DNA of 64,000 nt. Source: Selenomonadaceae bacterium. Lineage in GTDB: Bacteria; Bacillota; Negativicutes; Selenomonadales; Selenomonadaceae. The DNA is taken from contig JAFXQM010000002.1 in assembly GCA_017527075.1 (NCBI GenBank), positions 124,001 to 188,000 of the forward strand, in the 5' to 3' direction. Below are positions 1 to 8,407 of this stretch, piece after piece. Both the position numbers and the translations under genes were made by a program. Every line of letters begins with the position of its first letter. Position 1 is the stretch's first letter. Below the pieces are notes generated by a model that saw only the letters and a program-made list of their open reading frames with translations, made no database searches and was not told the origin of the DNA.

Positions 1-64
1 GCGCGCTGACAAACAGACTTGAGCACGCCGCACTCACCGCCAATAATTTTTTCCAAGACTTCAT
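1..64 (-). CDS. 5' end of a secreted protein (cut by window edge)
   Basis: A strong AGGAGG site lies just before an ATG at 64 on the minus strand. The 21 visible codons read MKSWKKLLAVSAACSSLFVS followed by A: basic residues, then a hydrophobic stretch, as in a Sec signal peptide. A lipoprotein is less likely because the residue three before the cysteine is serine. The rest lies outside the window, so the mature function cannot be told. It is divergent from dnaN. Confidence 0.5.
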   Translation of the reverse strand, partial: MKSWKKLLAVSAACSSLFVSA

Positions 65-83
65 TGAAACTCCTCCTTTGTTC

Positions 84-138
84 AGTTAGGAGTTAGGATT
101 TAGGAGTTAGGAGTTTTTATTGTCCCGTGTCCCGTGTC
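84..138. repeat. Heptanucleotide tandem arrays (TTAGGAG and TGTCCCG types)
   Basis: About four imperfect copies of a TTAGGAG/TTAGGAT heptamer (84-115) are followed by about 2.7 copies of TGTCCCG (121-138). They lie between divergent genes. The same heptamer family recurs in several other gaps of this window. Confidence 0.8.
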
Positions 139-211
139 CTTTCTCCCTGACATTGCTCATACATTTCTCTCTGCTGAGGAGTTCGCGATAATCTTAACAC
201 ACGCGAAGGAA

Positions 212-238
212 TTGTCAAATCATTTCGGATGATATAAA
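212..238 (+). promoter_or_regulatory. Predicted dnaN promoter
   Basis: TTGTCA at 212-217 and TATAAA at 233-238 with a 15-bp spacer (16 if the -10 is read one base on), 30 bp before the dnaN start. Assigned by sequence only. Confidence 0.5.
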
Positions 239-267
239 ATGCAACGGTTGTTAAAGGAGGCAGAAAG

Positions 268-1371
268 ATGAAATTCAGTTGTTACAAATCTGATTTGACT
301 GAAGCATTGACGTTTGTGATTCGCGCCGTCGCGGTCAAGCCGATGACTCCGATTCTTGCCGGCATTTATCTCAAGGCGGAAGGATCCATGCTTGAGGTGC
401 AGGCAAATAATTTTTCCACGGGAATAATCACGCGCATTCCCGTCAACACCGAGGAGGCGGGCGAAACCGTCGTCAGCGGCAAACGCTTCCAAGAATTTGT
501 TCGCAACATGCCCGACGACACGCTCACCATTTCCGAGGAAGAAAATCTTTTGTCGATTGATTCGGGCGGCGCGCATGCCGAGCTGCTCACGATGAACGCT
601 CCCGACTTCCCGAAGGTCAAGACGCCCGAAACCGACAGGTCATTCAAGATTAAAACGACCGTGCTGAGAGATTTGATTCGCCGAACAGTTTTTTCCGTCG
701 CCAAGGATGAAAGCCGTCCGGTCTTCACGGGCTGCTGCTTCGAGGTTCACGGCGATAAAATTTCTCTCGTCGCCACGAACACTCACCGCTTGGCACTGGC
801 CGGCGCGAAACTCAACGACGTTTACGACGATTACACTTTCGTCGTGCCCGCCGAGACTTTGCGCGGACTGATGATGAGAATCGACCCGAAGGACGTAGAA
901 AATTACGTGACGATAAATTTTTCGACGCGTTACCTGACGTTCACCTTCGACAACGTTTTTGTAAACTCGCGGCTCATCGAAGGTATGTTCCCGCCTTACG
1001 ACCGAGTGATTCCCTCTTCGAGCACCACGCGCGTCAAAGTCAAAACCGCCGAGTTCAAAGAGGCCGTCGAGTTCGTGTCGCTCATGTCGAAGGAAACCGA
1101 GTACAACACCGTCAAATTTATTTTCGCGGACGCCGGCGTTGAAATTTCTTCCAACTCACCCGAAATTGGCGGCGCGGTCAAAAACGTCGAGGCGCGAATC
1201 AGCGGCGAGGAGTTGGAGATTTCTTTCAACGTGGATTACATCGTGGACGTCGTGCGCGTCATTGACACGGAAGAAACAATTATCGAGCTCAACGACCGTT
1301 ACAGCCCCGCAAAGTTCACCGAGCCCGACAACGACGATTACATTTATATCGCCACGCCCGTGCGCACCTGA
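268..1371 (+). CDS. dnaN: DNA polymerase III beta subunit (sliding clamp)
   Basis: This is the ring-shaped processivity clamp that tethers DNA polymerase III to DNA and docks many replication and repair proteins. The 367-residue length matches the family (about 365-380), and three similar clamp domains of about 120 residues follow one another. Characteristic stretches include ESRPVFTGCCFE near residue 148 and the ATNTHRLAL segment near 170. AAAGGAGG lies well placed before the ATG. recF begins directly after the stop codon, so dnaN, recF and dciA form one operon. dnaA, usually upstream, is not here; a divergent secreted-protein gene occupies that side. Confidence 0.97.
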   Translation: MKFSCYKSDLTEALTFVIRAVAVKPMTPILAGIYLKAEGSMLEVQANNFSTGIITRIPVNTEEAGETVVSGKRFQEFVRNMPDDTLTISEEENLLSIDSGGAHAELLTMNAPDFPKVKTPETDRSFKIKTTVLRDLIRRTVFSVAKDESRPVFTGCCFEVHGDKISLVATNTHRLALAGAKLNDVYDDYTFVVPAETLRGLMMRIDPKDVENYVTINFSTRYLTFTFDNVFVNSRLIEGMFPPYDRVIPSSSTTRVKVKTAEFKEAVEFVSLMSKETEYNTVKFIFADAGVEISSNSPEIGGAVKNVEARISGEELEISFNVDYIVDVVRVIDTEETIIELNDRYSPAKFTEPDNDDYIYIATPVRT

Positions 1372-2463
1372 ATGCATGCCGCCGAAATTTTTTTAAAAGA
1401 CTGGCGCAACATTTCCGAGATGAAATTTCAGCCCGACGCCGCCGTAAATATTTTCTTTGGACGAAACGCGCAGGGCAAGACAAATATCTTGGAGTCGATT
1501 AACTTTGCGTCGCTCTTGCGCTCACGGGCGGGCAAGGAAACCGAATTGATTCGTTGGGGAGAAAGCGTCGCGCTCCTGCGGATAAAATTTTTCAAGGCGG
1601 GCGTCTCTCACGAGTTGGCGATAGAAATTTCTTCAGAGCGGCGGCGCAGAATTTTTCTGGACGCCAACCCGATTCGCCCGCGCGAACTTATCGGCAAACT
1701 CAATTCCGTTTTCTTCTCGCCCGAAGATTTATTCATGTTCAAAGGTTCGCCGACCGACCGCAGAAAATTTTTGGACGCGCAAATCTCTCAAGCCTCGCCC
1801 GTTTACTTCATGGACTTGCTCAGGTACAATCGAATCGTCGAGCAGCGAAACGTCCTGCTGAAAAAAATTCGTGACGGTGAGTTCGGCGCAAACGAGTTGG
1901 AACTTTGGGACGAGCAACTTGCCCTCGCCGCGGAAAAAATTTTGATTAAGCGGCTGAGTTCCGTCCGCAAGCTCAATGATTTGGCGAACGCCGCCCAACA
2001 AAAAATTTCGGCGCACAGTGAAAATTTATCCGTCGTTTACGAGATGAGCGGGCTTAACGCGGAGGAAAATCTCGCGGAAAAATTTTTTAATCTGCTGCGG
2101 GCGAAACGGGCTGACGACATTCGCAACGGCACGACGAGTAAAGGTCCGCACCGAGATGATTTAAAATTTTTCGTGAACGGGCGGGAGCTGAAACTTTTCG
2201 GCTCGCAGGGTCAGCTGAGGACAGTGTCGCTCGCGCTGAAACTTTCCGAGTTGCAATTTTTAAAATCGGAGACGGGCGAGTATCCGCTGCTCTTGCTCGA
2301 CGACGTGATGAGCGAGTTGGACGCCGACCGCCGCGAAATGCTGACGGAATTTTTGCGGCGCGAAAAAATTCAGACGCTGATAACGGCGACCGACCGCGCG
2401 TATTTTCCGCCGCAAAGTTTCGGGAAAATTTTTTCTGTCGAAGCGGGGAGGTTGATTGAATGA
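1372..2463 (+). CDS. recF: DNA replication and repair protein RecF
   Basis: RecF is an SMC/ABC-like ATPase that loads RecA at gaps through RecFOR. The 363 residues show a Walker A loop (GRNAQGKTN, residues 30-38), an ABC-type signature region around SQGQLR (about 276) and a Walker B region LLLLDDVMSELD (about 305-316) close to the C-terminus, as expected for the family. The ATG abuts the dnaN stop and has no separate Shine-Dalgarno sequence, implying translational coupling. The stop overlaps the next start as ATGA. An early internal ATG exists but would remove the N-terminal strand before Walker A. Confidence 0.96.
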   Translation: MHAAEIFLKDWRNISEMKFQPDAAVNIFFGRNAQGKTNILESINFASLLRSRAGKETELIRWGESVALLRIKFFKAGVSHELAIEISSERRRRIFLDANPIRPRELIGKLNSVFFSPEDLFMFKGSPTDRRKFLDAQISQASPVYFMDLLRYNRIVEQRNVLLKKIRDGEFGANELELWDEQLALAAEKILIKRLSSVRKLNDLANAAQQKISAHSENLSVVYEMSGLNAEENLAEKFFNLLRAKRADDIRNGTTSKGPHRDDLKFFVNGRELKLFGSQGQLRTVSLALKLSELQFLKSETGEYPLLLLDDVMSELDADRREMLTEFLRREKIQTLITATDRAYFPPQSFGKIFSVEAGRLIE

Positions 2464-3332
2464 TTGAGATTGACCGCGTGCTCCACGAACAAATTCGCGC
2501 GCTCGGCTCGGCGGCTTACAAAAAATTTCTCTGCAACGAAGTGATTCAAAATTGGAGTCGGCTCGTCGACGAGGATATTGCCGCGAAGGTCGTGCCCGTC
2601 GAAATTAAGCGCGGCGTTCTTCTTGTCAGCGTGGAAAGTTCCGCCTTCAGAGACCAGCTGAAATTTTTCAAGGAAGAAATTCTCGACGCGATTAACGAAG
2701 CCTTCGGGCAGCCGCTCGTCAAAGACATCCGAATTGCCAAGGGCTTTAAGGTTCCCGAAGAGAAAAAAAATTCGCCCGCGCAGACCGACGAGGCTGAGGA
2801 GATAACTTTGACGGCGGAGGAAATTAAACGCTGCGAGGAGCGAGCAGAAAAATTTTCCGACGAAGAGTTGCGCCCGACGATTTTGTCCGCGCTGATGGCT
2901 CAGGTCAAAGGACGAAAAATTCTTCGCGCGAACGACTGGCACAAGTGCTCGAAGTGCTCGGCGTTGTGTCCGCCCGAAGAATTTTTGTGCGCGGTGTGCA
3001 AGATAAAAGAGCGCGATGTCATGGTGAAAAAATTGTTCGCACTCTTCCGCGAGACGCCGTGGCTCAAGTCGCAGGACGCGCAAAAAATTTTGCTCAGACA
3101 GATGCCGCACATGCGCGCGGAGTGTTCGCTCGCCGCGATTGATTCGGCACGCACGTCGCTCATCCAAAGTCTTGCGCGGAAAGTTCGATTCGGTGACGAG
3201 ACTTCGCCCGACGCGATGAAGCTGGTCATGCTGGAAAAAAGATTGCCGCCCGACAAACTCACGCCCGCGATAATCAAGCGCGCGCTGTCCGACTTGCGAT
3301 TCAATCTGGCGGAGCTGCCGAAGTTGCGCTGA
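2460..3332 (+). CDS. dciA: DciA-type (DUF721) protein with a zinc-ribbon-like extension
   Basis: Residues 1-100 match the DUF721/DciA domain, the ancestral loader of the replicative helicase in bacteria lacking DnaC/DnaI. The position after recF is typical. Most DciA proteins have about 100-180 residues; this one has 290. The extra part includes a cysteine cluster (C163, C166, C170, C177, C180) resembling a zinc ribbon, then a mostly helical, charged tail. The start overlaps the recF stop (ATGA). The DciA role is established for the family; the metal site and its purpose are inference. Confidence 0.85.
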   Translation: MIEIDRVLHEQIRALGSAAYKKFLCNEVIQNWSRLVDEDIAAKVVPVEIKRGVLLVSVESSAFRDQLKFFKEEILDAINEAFGQPLVKDIRIAKGFKVPEEKKNSPAQTDEAEEITLTAEEIKRCEERAEKFSDEELRPTILSALMAQVKGRKILRANDWHKCSKCSALCPPEEFLCAVCKIKERDVMVKKLFALFRETPWLKSQDAQKILLRQMPHMRAECSLAAIDSARTSLIQSLARKVRFGDETSPDAMKLVMLEKRLPPDKLTPAIIKRALSDLRFNLAELPKLR

Positions 3333-3339
3333 AGTCATA

Positions 3340-3600
3340 AACGTTCGAATCACGAATGCCCACCGCTCCTGCGAGGGCAACGTGACGTTGCATCCAACTG
3401 GTTTGCTTTCAGGCGTCACGACAACCGCAGTCGGTTGATGCCCCTTACTGTTCCCCCGTTTTTGAAGCGGGTCTTTGGACAAGCAAAGAGAAAGTTGATT
3501 CAAAAAAATAAAATCCATTAAACGATTCAATCGAAGCGACGCGCCCGCGAAAATCTTTGTTGACTTTGCGTCCTTTTGCTTAACCAACGAAAGGACGCCC
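3340..3600 (-). repeat. Intergenic structured module, copy 0
   Basis: Read on the minus strand, this gap starts with CCTTTCGTT.GTTAAGCAAAAGGA, as in the copy at 27.1 kb. It continues with TTTTATTTTTTTGAA and CTTTGCTTGTCCAAAG, as in the copy at 42.4 kb, and ends in the 15-bp palindrome. It lies downstream of the minus-strand tRNA-Pro, in the same orientation. No gene is seen in 3333-3648. Confidence 0.6.
3377..3391. repeat. 15-bp palindrome GCAACGTGACGTTGC, intergenic copy
   Basis: A perfect 7-bp inverted repeat around a central G. The following bases (ATCC...GGTTTGCTTTCA) match the copy at 34764 closely, so the repeated unit is longer than the palindrome, about 36 bp. Confidence 0.8.
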
Positions 3601-3606
3601 CAACGC

Positions 3607-3634
3607 AAAAGCCCCCGCACTCGGCGAGGGCTTT
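3607..3634 (-). terminator. Rho-independent terminator after tRNA-Pro
   Basis: On the minus strand AGCCCTCGC and GCGGGGGCT form a hairpin with a five-base loop followed by TTTT, 15 bases past the tRNA 3' end. Confidence 0.65.
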
Positions 3635-3648
3635 GTTGTTTTCGATAT

Positions 3649-3725
3649 TGGTCGGAACGACGAGACTTGAACTCACGACCTCTTCCACCCCAAGGAAGCG
3701 CTCTACCAAACTGAGCTACGTCCCG
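3649..3725 (-). tRNA. tRNA-Pro (anticodon GGG)
   Basis: The 77-nt minus-strand sequence has a seven-pair acceptor stem (CGGGACG with CGTTCCG, one G-T pair), an anticodon stem CTTCC/GGAAG around loop TTGGGGT, a T arm with GTTCAAGTC and an encoded CCA end. The anticodon is GGG, reading CCC and CCU. Confidence 0.95.
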
Positions 3726-3736
3726 AACACCTGCGC

Positions 3737-3765
3737 AGTTTACCACAGCCTAAAAATTTTTGCAA
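3737..3765 (-). promoter_or_regulatory. Predicted tRNA-Pro promoter
   Basis: On the minus strand TTGCAA (3765-3760) and TAAACT (3742-3737) are 17 bp apart, with the -10 box 12 bp before the tRNA. It sits just past the stop of the metal-binding lipoprotein gene. Confidence 0.6.
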
Positions 3766-3772
3766 GCATTTT

Positions 3773-4657
3773 TTACTGCAAAGCTTTTATCAGCGTCAAA
3801 GTGTTGTTGAGCATTCGGTCGACGTAATCCAATAAATTTTCGGGTTTGGATTCGCCCGTGACTATCGGGTCGAGTTCAAAGATTTGTGCGCCCGTCTCCC
3901 GCGCGATTGTCTCGGCTGCCTTCGGTGAGTACTGCGGCTCCGTGAAGATGACTTTGACCGGCAACGAATTTATTTTTTCAATCGTCTCGGCGAGTTCTTG
4001 AGGCGTCGGCTCGGTGCCCGGCTCGCGCTCGATGACCGCCGCAATTTTCAGCCCGAATTCTTTCGCCAGATACGGGAACGCCTCATGGAACGTCACGATG
4101 TCTTTGTTCGGCAGCGTCGCCAGAGATATTTCAATTTCGTCGCGCAGAGTCGTCAGCTCGTCCACATAATCCAGCGTGTGCCGCTTGTAAGCCTCGGTGT
4201 GCTTCGGGTCCAGCTCGCACAGCTTCGACGAAATATTTTTCGTCTGCTCCATCGCGTAAGTTATGCTCAGCCACACGTGCGGATTCGGCTCGTCGCCTTC
4301 CATTATCGGCACGATTGCCGGCGTGTCGCTCGCGTTGATGATTTTCAAATTCGGGCGCGCCTCCACCACTTTGTCCAAGAAACTTTCCATGCCCAGCCCG
4401 TTGACCACGAAGATGTCCGCCGTCTCCAAAAGTTTCATGTCTTCGGGCGTCAGCTGATAATCGTGCAGGCAGCCCGTTTGCGGCGGCGTCATGTTCACGA
4501 CCTTCACGCCGTCGACGCCGCGCGTGATGTTCATCGTCTCCAAATAAATCGGATAGAACGACGTGACGATTTTTAATTTGCCGTCGTCCTTCTTCTCTCC
4601 GCCACAGCCGCTCACAAGCAGAGCAAGCGTCAGCATAATCAGCAAAAATTTTTTCAT
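3773..4657 (-). CDS. Zinc/manganese ABC transporter substrate-binding lipoprotein (ZnuA-like)
   Basis: This cluster A-I solute-binding lipoprotein would deliver a divalent metal to an ABC importer. The start is the ATG at 4657, giving a 294-residue protein with signal MKKFLLIML and lipobox VSGC (Cys18). Likely metal ligands are H65 (CLHDYQ), H127 (NPHVW), H191 (TFHEAF) and a late Asp (ELDPIV), the usual three-His-plus-acid pattern. No long His-rich loop is present. It starts four bases after the aminotransferase stop, so the two are co-transcribed. Permease and ATPase genes are not in the window. Zn versus Mn specificity cannot be told. Confidence 0.88.
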   Translation of the reverse strand: MKKFLLIMLTLALLVSGCGGEKKDDGKLKIVTSFYPIYLETMNITRGVDGVKVVNMTPPQTGCLHDYQLTPEDMKLLETADIFVVNGLGMESFLDKVVEARPNLKIINASDTPAIVPIMEGDEPNPHVWLSITYAMEQTKNISSKLCELDPKHTEAYKRHTLDYVDELTTLRDEIEISLATLPNKDIVTFHEAFPYLAKEFGLKIAAVIEREPGTEPTPQELAETIEKINSLPVKVIFTEPQYSPKAAETIARETGAQIFELDPIVTGESKPENLLDYVDRMLNNTLTLIKALQ

Positions 4658-4661
4658 GCGC

Positions 4662-5834
4662 TCAGCCCCGATACTCGTCCGCCAACTTTTTGAACAGCGG
4701 CAACGAACGTTCAATCGTCTCGGTCTTTATGCAGTAGGCCGCGCGGAAATATCCCGGGGCTCCGAAGTCCGCGCCGGGCACGAGGAGCAAATCAAATTTC
4801 TTCGCGCGCTCGCAGAAGGCATAATCGTCCGCCTCCAGAGCTTTCGGGAAAAGATAGAACGCGCCCTGAGGTCTGACGCACTCGAAGCCCGCCGCGATTA
4901 ATCCGTCGTACAAAATTTTTCCGTTGCGCTCGTAAGGCGTGATGTCCACGGCTTTGCCCGCGCACTTGGCGACGACCAACTGCCACAGGCTCGGCGCGTT
5001 CACGTGAGTGAGAACCCTGGCCGCGCCCGCGACCGCTCCATAAATTTTTTCAAAGTCCGCGACCTCGTCGGGCACCACGATGTATCCGATACGCTCGCCC
5101 GGCAACGAAAAACTTTTGCTGTAAGAATAACAAACCAGCGTGTTCGCGTAAAAGCTCGTGACCCACGGCACCTCGACGCCGTAAGCCAGCTCGCGGTAGG
5201 GCTCGTCGCAAATCAAAAAAATTTCCCGCCCTTGCGCTTTCAAAATGTCGGTGAGTTTTTGAATCGTCTCGCGCGAATAAACTGCGCCGCTCGGATTGTT
5301 CGGCGAATTGATGATGACCGCCTTGGTTTTCGGCGACAAAAGTTTTTGGAAGTCGTCGAAGTCAATCTGCCAGTCTTCGGGGCGCGGCTTGACCACTTTG
5401 AGCTCCGCGCCGACCGACTCGACGAAAACTTTGTATTCGGGGAAGTAAGGAGCAAAAGTTATGAACTCGTCGCCCGCCTCGGCCAACGCCTTAAAGCAAA
5501 TCGTGATGGCAGCCGCCGCTCCGCTCGTGACGAAAAGATTTTTCCACGCGAATTTTGTTCCGAAGCGCGCGTTGATGCTCGCGGCGAGAGTTTCGCGGAC
5601 GTTGGGATTGCCGGGCGCGACCGTGTATCCGTGAACCGCCGACGGCTCGAACGTCTGCAAAATTTCAATTGCGGCGTCGCGAACGAAGTCAGGCGTCGGG
5701 ACGTTGGGGTTGCCCAAGCTGAAGTCAAAAATATTTTCCTCACCGACCTCAGCCGCCCGCTTGCGCCCGAATTCAAAAATCGTTCGGATTGTGGATTTCT
5801 TCGTGCCGAGTTCATACATTTTGGCTGATACCAT
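4662..5834 (-). CDS. Pyridoxal-phosphate-dependent aminotransferase (class I/II)
   Basis: The 390-residue protein has the fold-type I aminotransferase pattern: a substrate loop DFSLGNPN near 40, the NSPNNPSGAVYS segment near 173, the DEPYREL aspartate and the PLP lysine in SYSKSFSLPGERIGY (about K239). It resembles aspartate/alanine-type aminotransferases acting on amino acids and 2-oxo acids. The exact substrate is unknown. AAGGAGA precedes the ATG. It lies first in a two-gene operon with the metal-binding lipoprotein, whose function is not obviously related. Confidence 0.88.
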   Translation of the reverse strand: MVSAKMYELGTKKSTIRTIFEFGRKRAAEVGEENIFDFSLGNPNVPTPDFVRDAAIEILQTFEPSAVHGYTVAPGNPNVRETLAASINARFGTKFAWKNLFVTSGAAAAITICFKALAEAGDEFITFAPYFPEYKVFVESVGAELKVVKPRPEDWQIDFDDFQKLLSPKTKAVIINSPNNPSGAVYSRETIQKLTDILKAQGREIFLICDEPYRELAYGVEVPWVTSFYANTLVCYSYSKSFSLPGERIGYIVVPDEVADFEKIYGAVAGAARVLTHVNAPSLWQLVVAKCAGKAVDITPYERNGKILYDGLIAAGFECVRPQGAFYLFPKALEADDYAFCERAKKFDLLLVPGADFGAPGYFRAAYCIKTETIERSLPLFKKLADEYRG

Positions 5835-5881
5835 TTAAATCTTCTCCTTGATTAAAAATTTGTCTTAAAGCGTGCCGCGAA

Positions 5882-6370
5882 TCATTTTTTCTTGCGCTTT
5901 TTCTTTTTCGGCGAGCGAGTTGCGTTTGCGAATTTGGCTTTGAGTTTTGCGGCGTCTTCCTTCTGCTTGTCGGTGGATTTTTTGTCGCGCTGAGTTTTGG
6001 CGTACTCCGCGCCGAGGGAGGCCAGCTTGTGCTTGACGGTCATAATCGGATGAGAGAGGAGCATTTTCTTTTGCCCGCCCTTCATAATCTCCAGGAAGTC
6101 ATTCGTGAAGCGTTCGCCGAAGCAGGGCGTCTCGCATTGTTCGCAGATGGGTTTGCCGATTCCGTAAGGGCAGCGATTAATCTTGAGCAGGACGGTCGAC
6201 AGGACGGCGGTGCACTTGGCGCAAAGTTTGTTGTCGGTCGTGCCGTGATTCGCGTTGCAATATTTGCCGAAGGTCTTGCGGATATTTTCTTTCTCGTTCG
6301 GGATATTATTTTTCAGTTCGGGCTCCTTGCGCTTGGGCAGGAGGCTTTTAACCTTGTCGAGGATTCCCAT
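5882..6370 (-). CDS. Nitrous-oxide-stimulated-promoter (NOSP) family protein
   Basis: The core around residues 28-115 resembles the small cysteine-rich NOSP family (PF11756-type). It has C38, H42, C50, C53, C67, C76, C79 and C83, suggesting two metal or Fe-S sites, then the typical MLLSHPIMTVKHKLASL segment. A very basic, lysine-rich tail (residues 130-162) follows and is longer than in short homologues. GGAGATTTTTT precedes the ATG. The biochemical function of the family is not established. Confidence 0.8.
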   Translation of the reverse strand: MGILDKVKSLLPKRKEPELKNNIPNEKENIRKTFGKYCNANHGTTDNKLCAKCTAVLSTVLLKINRCPYGIGKPICEQCETPCFGERFTNDFLEIMKGGQKKMLLSHPIMTVKHKLASLGAEYAKTQRDKKSTDKQKEDAAKLKAKFANATRSPKKKKRKKK

Positions 6371-6421
6371 AAAAAATCTCCTTTCAAGTGGCGTTGAGTC
6401 ATTTTAATTGCCGCGAAGGAT

Positions 6422-7636
6422 TTATGTCAAGTCACTTGCGTTTTGCCGAGCCCTGCCGAATTTTCCGAGCTTAATCAAAATCCACAGGACGATTGATAAA
6501 GTCGTCGCCGTCAACATGATTAAGCCGAGCCCGTCGATAAAATTTCCCCACGGCAAAGTTCCGAGCATCATGCCCAAGCTCCCGAAGAGCGTCGGCACAA
6601 AATTTATCACGGAGGCGGCCGTCCCGACGTTCTCTTTTGCTTCGAGCAGGAGGATTTCCATCGAGAACGGACGAACAACCGCGCCAATCATCGTGAACGG
6701 CAGGAACGACAGCAAAAATATCAACGCGCTCATGTTCCCGACGCTTGAAACCAAAATCCCGCTCACCGCCGCCACGAAGAAACTCAGCCGTAACATCTCC
6801 ACGTTCGTCAGACGATTTTTTAATTTCAAATACAAAATCGGTCCCGCGATTGACGCCGCCGAGTTCACCGCGAAAAAGTAACTGTACTCTTGGGCGGTCA
6901 GCGCGAAGTGCTCCACGTAAATGAACGACGACGCGCTCAGATATGCCATGTACGGCTTCGAGAGCAGCGCGAACATAATCAGCACCGCAATAAAATATTT
7001 TCGCCGCGCGACCTCCGTCAGCAGCGTCAGCGAATTCAAAATTCCTCCGCGATAACGTTTGTGTTCGGGCAGCGTCTCGCAAAACAAAAACGCCACGAAC
7101 AAATTTATCGCGCCGAGAGCCGTGAGCAAATAAAATGAGCCGCGCCAATCCGTGAACGTCAGCAAAATTCCTCCGACCAGCGGCGCGACCATCGGCGCAA
7201 TGACTCCGAGTGCTTGAGTGATTGCCAAAATTTTTCTCATCAATTTTCCGCGGAAACAATCTTTAATCAGAGCCGTGGCGACCGTGATGACTGCGCCCGA
7301 CCCCACCGCTTGAAAAAATCTTCCCGCCAACAAAAAATAAATGCTCGGCGAGAGCGCACACGCCAGCGACGACGCCGTGAAAAGTGCCGCGCCAAAAATC
7401 AAAATCAAACGCCGCCCATATTTATCCGACAACGGCCCGAACACTATCATGCTGATTCCAAATGTGAAGAAAAAAATTGTCAGCGTCAAGCCGACAAGAA
7501 ATTCGCTCGCCGAAAAATATTTTCCCATTTCCGGCAGCGCGGGAAGATAGAGGTCTGTGGACAAAGGGATTATCATTCCGATGTACGCAAGATACGCTAT
7601 CATCGCAGAAATTGTTAAGTACTTTTGCCGCCTCAT
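6422..7636 (-). CDS. MFS transporter, Bcr/CflA drug-resistance type
   Basis: Twelve hydrophobic helices over 404 residues. Diagnostic features are STDLYLPALPEM after helix 1 and the loop-2/3 motif FGPLSDKYGRRL, as in Bcr/CflA proton-driven drug exporters (DHA1 family). The ATG at 7636 is preferred; an in-frame TTG at 7657 would add seven residues. The Shine-Dalgarno sequence (GCGGGG) is weak either way. It is probably a monocistronic multidrug or small-molecule efflux pump in the cytoplasmic membrane. Confidence 0.9.
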   Translation of the reverse strand: MRRQKYLTISAMIAYLAYIGMIIPLSTDLYLPALPEMGKYFSASEFLVGLTLTIFFFTFGISMIVFGPLSDKYGRRLILIFGAALFTASSLACALSPSIYFLLAGRFFQAVGSGAVITVATALIKDCFRGKLMRKILAITQALGVIAPMVAPLVGGILLTFTDWRGSFYLLTALGAINLFVAFLFCETLPEHKRYRGGILNSLTLLTEVARRKYFIAVLIMFALLSKPYMAYLSASSFIYVEHFALTAQEYSYFFAVNSAASIAGPILYLKLKNRLTNVEMLRLSFFVAAVSGILVSSVGNMSALIFLLSFLPFTMIGAVVRPFSMEILLLEAKENVGTAASVINFVPTLFGSLGMMLGTLPWGNFIDGLGLIMLTATTLSIVLWILIKLGKFGRARQNASDLT

Positions 7637-7792
7637 TAAATCGCCCCGCAAAAACAAATTGACTTACAACTTCCTTTTTGCTAAGCTACGCTTGTTACAA
7701 CTTCACAGAGCATGCGGAAGCGATAAGCCAAAAACTTTTTCGTATTCTAATCGTTCCCGCGTGTTCTGTCAAATAACAAAGGAGCGATTTAT

Positions 7793-8407
7793 ATGAATCA
7801 CAATGAAGCAGGAGAAATTTTGCGGGCGAGCGTCGCGGGCTTGGCGGAGCCGCTCAAGTCTGCAATCGAATTCACCCTCACGAATTTTTATCAGCCGAGC
7901 GCGGCGGTCGAGGCGAAAAACTTTTTGTCGAGCGTCCCCTACGAAGTTTTCATGGCGCGTGACTTGCGCGAAAAAAATCCCGAACTCAAAGCGCGAATCG
8001 ACGCGGCGTACTACACCATCATGAACGACGAAAAAATTTGGCTGAGCCTCGAAGACCTGCCGCACGAACAGTGGCGCGATGTCGTCAGCTACGAAGGGGT
8101 TTATAAAGTCAGCAATTACGGACGCGTAAAAAGCATGGCGTTTGGCACCGTCAAAATTCGCAAACCCGTCCTTGCCAGACCCGGATATTTCGGTCTAAAT
8201 TTATACAAGAACAACACAAACCGAGTTGTTCGAATTCATGTTCTCGTCGCGCGCGCATTCATTCCCAACCCCGAAGATAAACCCGAAGTAGTCCGCATTC
8301 CCGGCGACCGTGAATTTGGTATGAGCGCATTGGCAAAAAAACTTGGAGTTTCCGTTTCAGCTATAGAGGGAGTTTATAAGCGCGAAACCTATAAAAATGT
8401 CACCTGA
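7793..8407 (+). CDS. NUMOD4-domain protein lacking an HNH catalytic core
   Basis: The 204-residue protein has an unassigned N-terminal region (1-80), a NUMOD4 DNA-binding motif (EQWRDVVSYEGVYKVSNYGR, about 93-112) and an HNH-like stretch (HVLVARAFIPNPEDKPEV). A helix-turn-helix (GMSALAKKLGVSVSAIEGVY) follows directly. In homing-type HNH endonucleases PEV is followed by NHIDG and the metal-binding core; here it jumps to RIPGD. The protein may therefore bind DNA without cutting. AAAGGAG precedes the ATG. The 3' end overlaps the convergent activase gene by 8 bp. Confidence 0.7.
   Translation: MNHNEAGEILRASVAGLAEPLKSAIEFTLTNFYQPSAAVEAKNFLSSVPYEVFMARDLREKNPELKARIDAAYYTIMNDEKIWLSLEDLPHEQWRDVVSYEGVYKVSNYGRVKSMAFGTVKIRKPVLARPGYFGLNLYKNNTNRVVRIHVLVARAFIPNPEDKPEVVRIPGDREFGMSALAKKLGVSVSAIEGVYKRETYKNVT

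Noticed and set aside
2370..3746. 458-codon minus-strand ORF across recF, dciA, the repeat gap and tRNA-Pro
   Set aside because: It crosses a tRNA and two conserved genes in antisense and shows no family resemblance.
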